6,742 nucleotides of DNA, taken from NCBI GenBank assembly GCA_029069015.1, contig JAIEBL010000356.1:1-6742 (forward strand), given 5' to 3'. Shown in pieces: positions 1 through 5,845 of the stretch. This DNA is from Clostridiales bacterium. Lineage in GTDB: Bacteria > Bacillota > Clostridia > Christensenellales > Pumilibacteraceae. A program made the translations under genes and the position numbers. Numbering within the stretch: the stretch's first letter is position 1; every line of letters begins with the position of its first letter. The notes below the pieces were generated by a model, which made no database searches, was not told where the DNA came from, and saw only the letters and a list, made by a program, of their open reading frames with translations.

Positions 1-1297
1 ATTCGAAATCGGGTAAGTACGTAAACCCGCCCGCCCGGCTCTGCCCGCCTTCGTACTGAATCGTGTAATTATAGCCGATCGTAAACGTATTCAAGTTGTC
101 GGTATAGACGTTTACAAAAAGTGATTTTGCGGAATTCAGAATATAGTAGCCCTCGGAAACACCGTTCGCTTTCATTTCAAACGCCGCATCTATGCCGCTT
201 ATGAAATTGATTGTATACGTAACCGAACCTACCGTAAACGAATAACAGAAGCCGCCGCTTACCGCGTGCAGAGAGAGCGGATACTCCGTGCCGTCAAATG
301 TTACGGCGTTATCCTTTTCGATCACCGCCGTATGCGTGTTGTCTTCGTTCGACCACTGCCCCACGATCAGCGCAGGGTCGTAAAGCGCAACGGCAATTTT
401 CTCGCTTGCCGTCACAAGGCGTAGCCCGTCGCAGCAATATTGAAGGAAATAATCGACGTCCCCCGCTTTGAACGAAAGGCCGCTGCCGTTTGCGTTTGCT
501 TTCAGCTGGTAATCGGCGGACGCGCCGTTATACACGATCTTTCCGCCATCGAACGAGAACGTGTGCTCTTTCGCATCGAAGTACGAAGCCGTCTTATCAA
601 AGCAATCGCCGTAAGGCGTCAGATTGTAAACGTCGCCGTACTCGTCAAGCACTTTCAATGCGCTGCCTACGTAGTAGATTTTTGTGTGCTCGTAATAGTC
701 TTCGAGGTATGTGCTGTACCGCAGATCCACAAAGATAAGCGTAGGCGCGCCGTCGGCGGTGAAAGCGAATTTCGTAACGGCGGTACCCGTGTACCGTTCG
801 CCGTCGAATCTGCCTATGGTCGCCCAATCGAATTTGCCGTTTGCGTTAAGGTTGTCGGACACGGTGTAATAAAATGCCGCATACGGATCGCTGCTCAGCC
901 ATGCGCCCGAAAACTCGGCCGGCGCCGCCATAAAGGTATAGACGACTGTTTCGTCGCCGTCTTTCATATCCAGCGCACCGTCGGTGTTGAGCGTGAGCGT
1001 ATACTCGTTCTCGTCCGCCGTGCACGTGATCACCGCATTTGCTTTCCCGCCCGTAATGCTCTTTACTTCAAAGTCATCAAAGTCGCTCCCCGTGAGCGTG
1101 CCCGCCGCAAGGTCGAGCATGCAATTCCCCGAAACCCACACGCGCGCATAGTCGCCTACGTCCACCGTAGCGGGCGGTGCAGGAGGTGCGGGCGGAGGCG
1201 GGGTCTTCCCCGAATCGTCTTTATCGTTGCAAGCGCAGAGCGAAAACATAAGCCCCAACACAAGCAAGAATGCGACGATCTTATTACGCTTTTTCAT
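1..1297 (-). CDS. Predicted lipoprotein of unknown function, C-terminus cut by window edge
   Basis: I do not recognise the family. The frame is open from the ATG at 1297 to the left edge, giving 432 visible residues with no stop. The N-terminus is a type II signal peptide: positive residues 2-6 (KKRNK), a hydrophobic core at about 7-20 and the lipobox L20-C21-A22-C23, so C23 should be lipidated and the protein held on the outer face of the membrane. A Pro/Ala linker (residues 33-43) follows. The rest is acidic, rich in Tyr, Phe, Thr and Gly, with alternating polar and hydrophobic residues that suggest beta structure. Two segments open with a Gly-x-Trp motif (GAW at W133, GQW at W315), about 182 residues apart, which hints at repeated beta-sandwich or lipocalin-like modules; this is inference. 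No catalytic motif is visible. The start is well supported by a GGGAGGA site five bases upstream and by a promoter. It is divergent from the glycine-rich gene. That this is a coding gene is near certain; its role is unknown. Confidence 0.88.
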   Translation of the reverse strand, partial: MKKRNKIVAFLLVLGLMFSLCACNDKDDSGKTPPPPAPPAPPATVDVGDYARVWVSGNCMLDLAAGTLTGSDFDDFEVKSITGGKANAVITCTADENEYTLTLNTDGALDMKDGDETVVYTFMAAPAEFSGAWLSSDPYAAFYYTVSDNLNANGKFDWATIGRFDGERYTGTAVTKFAFTADGAPTLIFVDLRYSTYLEDYYEHTKIYYVGSALKVLDEYGDVYNLTPYGDCFDKTASYFDAKEHTFSFDGGKIVYNGASADYQLKANANGSGLSFKAGDVDYFLQYCCDGLRLVTASEKIAVALYDPALIVGQWSNEDNTHTAVIEKDNAVTFDGTEYPLSLHAVSGGFCYSFTVGSVTYTINFISGIDAAFEMKANGVSEGYYILNSAKSLFVNVYTDNLNTFTIGYNYTIQYEGGQSRAGGFTYLPDFE

Positions 1298-1302
1298 GGT
1301 TG

Positions 1303-1309
1303 TCCTCCC
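1303..1309 (-). promoter_or_regulatory. Ribosome binding site of the lipoprotein gene
   Basis: On the minus strand this reads GGGAGGA, a near-consensus Shine-Dalgarno sequence, with five bases (CAACC) before the ATG. It fixes the start of the lipoprotein and shows that the minus strand is the coding strand here, although the plus strand is also open over most of the same stretch. Confidence 0.85.
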
Positions 1310-1367
1310 GTATAAAAATTATAAGGGCGCAGGAAAACTCTCCCCTCGCCCCTGTATGATTTCATGC

Positions 1368-1396
1368 AGTATATCACTTTACCGCCCATTCGTCAA
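1368..1396 (-). promoter_or_regulatory. Sigma-A type promoter of the lipoprotein gene
   Basis: On the minus strand a -35 box TTGACG (1391-1396) and a -10 box TATACT (1368-1373) are separated by exactly 17 bases. Each box differs from consensus at one position. Transcription should begin near 1360, giving an untranslated leader of roughly 60 bases before the lipoprotein ATG. I see no clear operator or riboswitch fold in that short leader. Boxes and spacing are read directly from the sequence; activity is inferred. Confidence 0.75.
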
Positions 1397-1470
1397 GTAT
1401 TTTCAAACTACGCGGTATTTATGCAATACGCATACAAAGAAGAAACGATAGCTCATACCCCCTTTGCTAA

Positions 1471-1492
1471 GCTTTTGGGCACGCCAAAAAGC
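1471..1492. other. Small imperfect inverted repeat in the divergent gap
   Basis: GCTTTTGGGC (1471-1480) faces GCCAAAAAGC (1483-1492), matching at nine of ten positions and giving a short hairpin with a very small loop. Neither strand has a following T run, so it is not a convincing terminator. It lies just before the open frame of the glycine-rich protein and immediately after that frame's upstream stop (TAA, 1468-1470). Its role is unknown and it may be chance. Confidence 0.3.
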
Positions 1493-1506
1493 GCATATCT
1501 ACATAC

Positions 1507-3318
1507 TTGGGCGTAGACTTTGCGGCGAATGCTTCGAGCAAGGCTATTAAGGAAGATATTTCCCTTTCCGCTGCTCCTGACGACACAGGGTCAAGCGTTA
1601 CGTACACGACTGCCATAAATTCGTCGAACCAGTACGTGTACACGTTTAATTATAACGGAACGTATGCGGAAAACAAGAAAGACCAATCCACCTCTGTTAC
1701 CAACGGTTGGCGTCATCAAGGCAACAACGTAGGTATGGACGGAAGCATCCAAACCATTACGTTGAACCCTGGCAAGTACCTTTTGGAACTTTGGGGCGCT
1801 CAGGGCGGTCAAGGCATGCATAATATAAGCGTCGGCGGTAAAGGCGGTTACGTTAAGGGCTACTATACCATTACGGGTAGCTCACCCGTAACGCTTTACG
1901 TTGCCGTCGGCGGTAAGGGTTCGGACAACTACATTAACAATGCCTCAACCGGATCGGCAGCCGAACGAAACTTAGCGTTTGTAAGCGGGGATTGGAAAAA
2001 CCTTGCAAAGGGCGGCGGTTGGAACGGCGGCGGCGGCATCATTGCTACCGACTCCGCAGGCGGAGGCGGGGCTACGCACATTGCCCTCTCTACGTGGGGT
2101 GACGGACAGCTCAAGAATTACATCACGTACAGCGGCATGACGAAGACCGAGGATCTTTACCAACCGGCCACCATCACCGCCAATCACAGCGGCGACGTAT
2201 TGATGGTTGCAGGCGGCGGCGGTGGCGGCGGTTGGGGCGACCACCCGTTTGTCGCCGGTTACACGGGCGCAGGCGGCGGCACGACGGGCGGTGAAGGCGC
2301 GTACCATGCGTTGAGCAACGGTTGGGGCAGCGGCACGGTATGCCATGGCTTAGGGGGCACGCAGACCGCAGGCGGTGGGCATAAGTACACCAACGCAAGC
2401 GGAGCCGCCGCGCACGGACATAGACATAACTGGGGCGCGTCTCCCTCAAACGGCTTCTTCGGTCAGGGCGGCGTAGGCGTAGGGTGCGACCATGCAGGCG
2501 GCGGCGGTGGCGGCGGCTGGTACGGCGGTGGCGGCGCCGACGTGTTCGGCGGTGGCGGCGGTAGCAGCTACACCAAAGCAGGCGTTATTACGGACGTATC
2601 GCACACGCAGGGCAACCGTGAAGGACACGGCATGGCGCGCATCACCGACCTTACGACTGCGCCTTCGCAAAGCTCTATCCCGACGATCACGCTCACCCGT
2701 CATGCCACTACGACCGTTGCGGTCGCAAGCGGAACAGGAACTACACTTCTCGGCACAGACCCCAACAGTCTTCCGCTCTCGGTGCACACGGCTGCCATAT
2801 ACCAGGTAAACGGCCTTGCCGACACCACAACGCAGGAAACGTTGCGTGCCCGCACCTGGGCGGCTACGGAAAAGGCAGACGCAACATTGAACGCCTGGCT
2901 GTCCTACTCGTTCTCGGCAGATAATAAGACAATAACCCTGCAAGCTACGCGGTACTGGACGGGTACGAAACCCTTCTACGTGCGTATTAAGAATAGCCAT
3001 GGCGTACCGAGTTGGTTCAAGTTCTACGCCAAAGTAGAGGGCGGCGAATTAAAGAAGGACAAAACGCTACCGTCTTCCATGCTAGACGACTTCAAGTTCG
3101 GCAAGAGCACAACGCAAGTGCCGACAGAAAGAAGAAAAAAGAGAGAGACCTCTCCGCTCCGCTTCGCTTCGGTCGAGGTGACAGAAACGCGAAGACAGTT
3201 GATTCAATACCCTATAGACTATCCACACCCCTCCGTCATTCCGAGGGAAACGGTTGATTCTATAAAGTGTGTCCGTACGCACCACCTCTGTCATCCCGAG
3301 CGTAGTCGAGGGATCTAG
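1507..3318 (+). CDS. Glycine-rich (ALK/LTK-like domain) surface-type protein, probably 5'-truncated and with a repeat-derived tail
   Basis: An open frame of 603 codons from a TTG at 1507. Residues about 78-380 match the known pattern of the bacterial Gly_rich domain (Pfam PF12810, related to the glycine-rich domain of ALK/LTK receptors): a YLLELWGAQGG segment near 91-101, GGKGGY near 110-115, a YVAVGGKG strand near 131-138, GGWNGGG near 170-176, GGGGATHI near 185-192, VLMVAGGGGGGGW near 231-243 and a second AGGGGGGGW near 330-338. In the family these Gly runs form packed polyglycine helices; members are usually secreted, perhaps adhesive or structural. Residues about 390-510 look like a further beta-rich domain. 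From about residue 547 the frame reads through dispersed repeat DNA and ends as CHPERSRGI, so that tail is probably not native. The start is doubtful: no ribosome binding site precedes the TTG, no signal peptide is encoded, and an in-frame TAA lies at 1468. The first in-frame ATG is at 1735, right at the domain edge. No LPXTG motif or membrane anchor is seen. The domain call is firm, the ends are not. It may be a pseudogene. Confidence 0.7.
   Translation: MGVDFAANASSKAIKEDISLSAAPDDTGSSVTYTTAINSSNQYVYTFNYNGTYAENKKDQSTSVTNGWRHQGNNVGMDGSIQTITLNPGKYLLELWGAQGGQGMHNISVGGKGGYVKGYYTITGSSPVTLYVAVGGKGSDNYINNASTGSAAERNLAFVSGDWKNLAKGGGWNGGGGIIATDSAGGGGATHIALSTWGDGQLKNYITYSGMTKTEDLYQPATITANHSGDVLMVAGGGGGGGWGDHPFVAGYTGAGGGTTGGEGAYHALSNGWGSGTVCHGLGGTQTAGGGHKYTNASGAAAHGHRHNWGASPSNGFFGQGGVGVGCDHAGGGGGGGWYGGGGADVFGGGGGSSYTKAGVITDVSHTQGNREGHGMARITDLTTAPSQSSIPTITLTRHATTTVAVASGTGTTLLGTDPNSLPLSVHTAAIYQVNGLADTTTQETLRARTWAATEKADATLNAWLSYSFSADNKTITLQATRYWTGTKPFYVRIKNSHGVPSWFKFYAKVEGGELKKDKTLPSSMLDDFKFGKSTTQVPTERRKKRETSPLRFASVEVTETRRQLIQYPIDYPHPSVIPRETVDSIKCVRTHHLCHPERSRGI
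2209..2520 (+). repeat. Pair of 27-base direct repeats inside the glycine-rich gene
   Basis: Bases 2209-2235 and 2494-2520 match at 26 of 27 positions; the single difference is a silent T/C change in a Gly codon. Both copies encode the same nine residues, AGGGGGGGW. The surrounding DNA is full of GGC and GGT codons, so recombination or slippage between copies could alter protein length. The repeat belongs to the domain pattern and is not a separate element. Confidence 0.7.
3145..3184 (-). repeat. Dispersed repeat arm A
   Basis: Read on the minus strand it begins CTGTCACCTCGACCG and ends near GAGAGGTCTC. When translated, such arms give the CHLDRSEAERRG type of peptide often met as spurious annotation in repeat-bearing bacterial genomes (known from experience; not checked here). 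It lies inside the 3' end of the glycine-rich frame, where the codon for residue 547 begins. Confidence 0.6.
3233..3264 (+). repeat. Dispersed repeat arm B, short and degenerate, with GTTGATTC extension
   Basis: It starts CCGTCATTCCGAGGG, matching the shared end of the other arms, then runs into GAAACGGTTGATTCTATA. A similar run, GAAACG plus eight extra bases and then GTTGATTCAATA, sits at 3184-3209 beside arm A, so both copies appear to share flanking sequence. It lies within the tail of the glycine-rich reading frame. Confidence 0.45.
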
Positions 3319-3338
3319 CGAGCAGAGCGAGCGTAGTC
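3288..3338 (+). repeat. Dispersed repeat arm C, supplies the stop codon of the glycine-rich frame
   Basis: It begins CTGTCATCCCGAGCG and contains the GAGCGTAGTC decamer twice (3298-3307 and 3329-3338). The plus-strand frame of the glycine-rich gene reads it as CHPERSRGI and stops at the TAG at 3316-3318. With one flanking side included, 3285-3300 pairs with 3475-3490 of arm D at 15 of 16 bases in inverted orientation. Confidence 0.65.
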
Positions 3339-3618
3339 TTTCTTGTCTTTCCCGCAAAGGAAACGGCGATGGTTTAGTCAACGTAAAGAATATAAGCCGT
3401 TAGAATAACCGTATGCTTCGTTCTTAGTTCTACTACGCTTCGCTGGATTCCTCGCCGCGCCTTACGGCGCTTTCCTCGGAATGACAGAGGAGAGTAAACA
3501 GTCCTCGTTCCCGTGATCATAGTGCTCCTCTCATTTCCCCTCCCCCCTCTCTTTTCCCTCATTCTCTCTTCCCCTACGGCATAATCCTTTCAAAAAAGCC
3601 GCGCGCCGCCGCCACCCG
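3319..3618. other. Noncoding gap between convergent genes, including a pyrimidine tract
   Basis: No credible gene is present; open frames here are products of the repeats. The stretch holds the end of arm C, arm D, and a strongly biased tract at 3525-3575 where 49 of 51 plus-strand bases are C or T, with 27 uninterrupted at 3534-3560. A GC-rich stretch, GCGCGCCGCCGCC, follows near 3601-3613. No terminator with a T run is visible for the plus-strand gene. Confidence 0.6.
3430..3487 (-). repeat. Dispersed repeat arm D, inverted relative to arm C
   Basis: On the minus strand it begins CTGTCATTCCGAGGAAAG and continues through a perfect five-pair hairpin, GCGCC-TTAC-GGCGC on the plus strand (3457-3470), to GGAATCCAGCG. 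It lies in noncoding DNA after the glycine-rich frame. Together with arm C it bounds about 200 bases with inverted ends, resembling a small nonautonomous element, but I see no target duplication. Confidence 0.6.
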
Positions 3619-3653
3619 AAAAACAAAAAAGGTAGCAGTTTTAACTACTACCT
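3619..3653 (-). terminator. Intrinsic terminator of the prfB-tsaD-mnmA operon
   Basis: On the minus strand the sequence AGGTAGTAGTT pairs with AACTGCTACCT (3630-3653), about ten pairs including one G-U, with a tight loop. It is followed at once by a T-rich run, TTTTTTGTTTTTC (3629 down to 3617). It lies about 32 bases after the mnmA stop codon. The plus strand has no T run after the hairpin, so it should work for the operon only. Confidence 0.85.
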
Positions 3654-3684
3654 TCTCTCTGTGATTTCGTTTCGTATGCGACCG

Positions 3685-4767
3685 CTATAAGCCCCGCAAA
3701 GCTTCGTGTATTACGCCGCCGCCCAAGCACCTTCCGTTCAAGTATGCTACGGCATACTGTCCTGCCGTGACGGCACGCTGCGGGTCGCAGAAGGCAATAT
3801 GCGCGCCGCTTTCCGTGACGGTAAGCGTGGCAGGCTGTGCGGGTTGACGGTAACGCGTTTTGACGGCGCAAGCAAATTGTTTTTGCTCGGGCGGCTTCCC
3901 GATAAAGTTGAAGCCGTCGCAAACGAGCGAGGAATACAAAAGCTCCTCCCCCTCGCCGCACGAAACGACAAGACAGTTTTTCTCCAAGTCTTTGTGCACG
4001 ACATACCAACGGCTTTGCGCTTCGCCCTTGACGCCGCCGATCCCGAGGCCGCGGCGCTGCCCGATCGTGTAGTACATCAAGCCGTCGTGCGTACCGATGA
4101 CTTTACCGTGCGTATCGACGATGTCCCCCTGCTTTGCGGGCAGATAGGTCGAAAGGAATTTCTTAAAGTTGCGCTCGCCGATAAAGCAAACGCCCGTGCT
4201 GTCCTTCTTCTTTGCCGTCACCAGTCCGTTTTTTTCGGCGATCGCGCGCACTTCGCCTTTTACGAGCGAACCGAGCGGAAAAAGCACGTTCCGCAGTTGC
4301 TCCGTGCGCACCTGATTGAGAAAGTAGGTCTGGTCCTTGTTCGCGTCCGCCGCTTCCAAAAGGTGTACGTCGCTATCGGACTGTTCTATGCGGCAATAGT
4401 GCCCCGTCGCGATATAGTCTGCGCCCAGTCGCTTTGCGTAGTCCCAAAACGGGCCGAACTTGATCTCGCGGTTGCAGAGCACGTCGGGGTTGGGCGTACG
4501 CCCCTTTTTATACTCGTCCAAAAAATGCGCAAAGACGCGCTCTAAATATTCTTTCTGAAAGTTCACCGAATACGCGGGGATTTCGAGTGCCCCGCAAACG
4601 GCGCGGGCGTCCTGCCAATCTTCGGACGCGGTGCAGACTTCGTCGTCTGTGTCGTCCCAATTGTTCATGAAAAGCCCGATGACGTTGTAACCTTGTTCTT
4701 TTAAAAGATAGGCGGCGACCGACGAATCTACGCCGCCCGACACCCCCACGACGACCGTCTTTTTCAT
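3685..4767 (-). CDS. mnmA: tRNA-specific 2-thiouridylase MnmA
   Basis: A complete protein of 360 residues, the usual length for MnmA (TrmU). It activates U34 of tRNAs for Lys, Glu and Gln with ATP and inserts sulfur to give the 2-thio group of the wobble base; it acts in the cytoplasm with a cysteine desulfurase as sulfur source. The PP-loop GVSGGVDSS is at residues 8-16, followed by the GLFMNNWDD block (31-39). The two catalytic cysteines are present: C98 in PNPDVLCN and C194 in TGVCFIGER. The TGHY segment (121-124) and the C-terminal beta-barrel end with GQYAV and a LGGGVI motif are typical. Its ATG overlaps the tsaD stop by four bases (ATGA), so translation is probably coupled, though it also has its own strong ribosome binding site. 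It ends in TAG and is followed by an intrinsic terminator, so it is the last gene of the operon. Nothing is missing or odd. Confidence 0.97.
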   Translation of the reverse strand: MKKTVVVGVSGGVDSSVAAYLLKEQGYNVIGLFMNNWDDTDDEVCTASEDWQDARAVCGALEIPAYSVNFQKEYLERVFAHFLDEYKKGRTPNPDVLCNREIKFGPFWDYAKRLGADYIATGHYCRIEQSDSDVHLLEAADANKDQTYFLNQVRTEQLRNVLFPLGSLVKGEVRAIAEKNGLVTAKKKDSTGVCFIGERNFKKFLSTYLPAKQGDIVDTHGKVIGTHDGLMYYTIGQRRGLGIGGVKGEAQSRWYVVHKDLEKNCLVVSCGEGEELLYSSLVCDGFNFIGKPPEQKQFACAVKTRYRQPAQPATLTVTESGAHIAFCDPQRAVTAGQYAVAYLNGRCLGGGVIHEALRGL

Positions 4768-5843
4768 AGCGACTCCTTAGCCACAAACGGGAGATACGAT
4801 TTGGCGTTGAGATCAAGCCCCGCGAGCCCCTTGCCTTCCGCCGCCATAAAATAGGCGCGGCACGCCACCATCGCGGCGTTGTCGGTGCAGAGTATAGGTT
4901 CGGGGTAGCGTACCGTAAACCCGTTTTCTTTTCCCGTTTCCTGCAACTTCTGCCGCAGGTACGAATTGCTCGCCACGCCGCCCGCAAGCACGAGCGTATC
5001 ACGTCCCGCCTTCTTCATCGCTTGCGCCGCCGTAGCCGCCAAAAGATCGATGGCTTCGTGAGAAAACGACGCGCAAATATCCGCAACCGGCACGGGCTCG
5101 CCCTTTTGCTGCAACGTGTGCACGTAGTTGACGACGGCGGTCTTTAAACCCGAATAGGAAAGCATGAGGTCGCTACGCACGCCCTTGGGGGTTTTGTAAA
5201 GCTTGATATTCGGCTGCCCTTCACGCGCCAGCTTGTCCACGTTCGGTCCCCCGGGGTACGGCAGACCTAACACGCGCGCCACTTTGTCAAACGCTTCGCC
5301 GAGCGCGTCGTCAAGCGTCGAGGCGAGCATGGTATATTCGTTATACGAGGAAATATCCAAGAGGAGCGTGTGCCCGCCGCTTGCCACGAGCGAAACGAAG
5401 GGGGGCGTGAGTTCCGTTCCCAAATAGTTTGCCGCCACGTGCGCCTCAATGTGATTGACGGCAATAAGCGGCAGGTTTTGGGCGTAGGCAAACGCCTTTG
5501 CGCTGGAGAGGCCCACCAAGAGCGCCCCGATCAGTCCCGCGCCGTAGGTCACGGCGACTGCGTCTAAATCCTCGGCACGAACGCCTGCGTCCCCTAGCGC
5601 TTCGTCGATGATATGCGGAAGCGCCAAAGTATGGTTGCGGCTCGCAACCTCGGGCACGACCCCGCCGAACCGTTTGTGAATTTCGATCTGCGACGCAATG
5701 ATATTGGAAAGTACGCGCCGACCGCCCTCTACGACCGCCGCCGCCGTTTCGTCGCAACTGCTCTCTATGCCTAAGATCAGCGCATCTTTTTTATTCGCGA
5801 TCGCCGCAAATTTTTGCTCGGCGATTCCTTGATACGTTTGCAT
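4764..5843 (-). CDS. tsaD: tRNA N6-threonylcarbamoyladenosine transferase TsaD
   Basis: A complete 359-residue protein of the Kae1/TsaD family (ASKHA fold). It moves the threonylcarbamoyl group from TC-AMP, made by TsaC/TsaB partners, to A37 of ANN-decoding tRNAs, working with TsaB and TsaE in the cytoplasm. Visible signatures are LGIESSCDETAAAVV (24-38), PEVASRNH (64-71), the metal-binding NHIEAH with H131 and H135, the SGGHT nucleotide loop (155-159), LSYSGLKTA (228-236), LAGGVASN (286-293) and the third metal ligand D321 in CTDNAAM. Numbering runs about 20 ahead of E. coli TsaD (H111, H115, D300) because of an N-terminal extension of about 20 residues before the conserved start. No alternative ATG, GTG or TTG in frame lies between, so the extension seems real or the annotated start is weak: only a poor GTAGGTAGAT precedes it. 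It follows the prfB stop by two bases and overlaps mnmA by four. Confidence 0.96.
   Translation of the reverse strand: MQTYQGIAEQKFAAIANKKDALILGIESSCDETAAAVVEGGRRVLSNIIASQIEIHKRFGGVVPEVASRNHTLALPHIIDEALGDAGVRAEDLDAVAVTYGAGLIGALLVGLSSAKAFAYAQNLPLIAVNHIEAHVAANYLGTELTPPFVSLVASGGHTLLLDISSYNEYTMLASTLDDALGEAFDKVARVLGLPYPGGPNVDKLAREGQPNIKLYKTPKGVRSDLMLSYSGLKTAVVNYVHTLQQKGEPVPVADICASFSHEAIDLLAATAAQAMKKAGRDTLVLAGGVASNSYLRQKLQETGKENGFTVRYPEPILCTDNAAMVACRAYFMAAEGKGLAGLDLNAKSYLPFVAKESL
4773..4778 (-). promoter_or_regulatory. Ribosome binding site of mnmA inside the 3' end of tsaD
   Basis: AAGGAG on the minus strand, five bases before the mnmA ATG and within the last codons of tsaD. It supports the ATG at 4767 as the true start and allows reinitiation after tsaD. 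Confidence 0.8.
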
Positions 5844-5845
5844 AT

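Noticed and set aside
440..1315. Plus-strand open frame of 291 codons
   Set aside because: It is the antisense of a gene with promoter, ribosome binding site and lipobox on the minus strand; its own product has no motif and it has no ribosome binding site.
1471..1492. Hairpin as a terminator or frameshift stimulator
   Set aside because: No T run on either strand, a two-to-four base loop, and no convincing slippery heptamer before it.
1364..1516. Plus-strand 50-codon frame ending in ...TPKSAYLHTWA, possibly an upstream part of the glycine-rich gene in another frame
   Set aside because: It overlaps the -10 and -35 boxes of the divergent promoter, has no ribosome binding site and encodes no signal peptide. 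A one-base indel joining it to the 1507 frame is possible but unsupported.
3145..3490. CRISPR array
   Set aside because: The repeats are few, diverged, in both orientations and irregularly spaced, with no regular spacers and no cas genes.
3285..3490. Complete insertion sequence bounded by the inverted arms C and D
   Set aside because: The interval is about 200 bases, encodes no transposase and shows no obvious target-site duplication.
3374..3562. Minus-strand open frame of 62 codons
   Set aside because: It consists of repeat arm D and the purine-rich strand of the pyrimidine tract; no start signals.
3706..4545. Plus-strand open frame of 279 codons opposite mnmA
   Set aside because: It is a shadow of mnmA, which has complete catalytic motifs.
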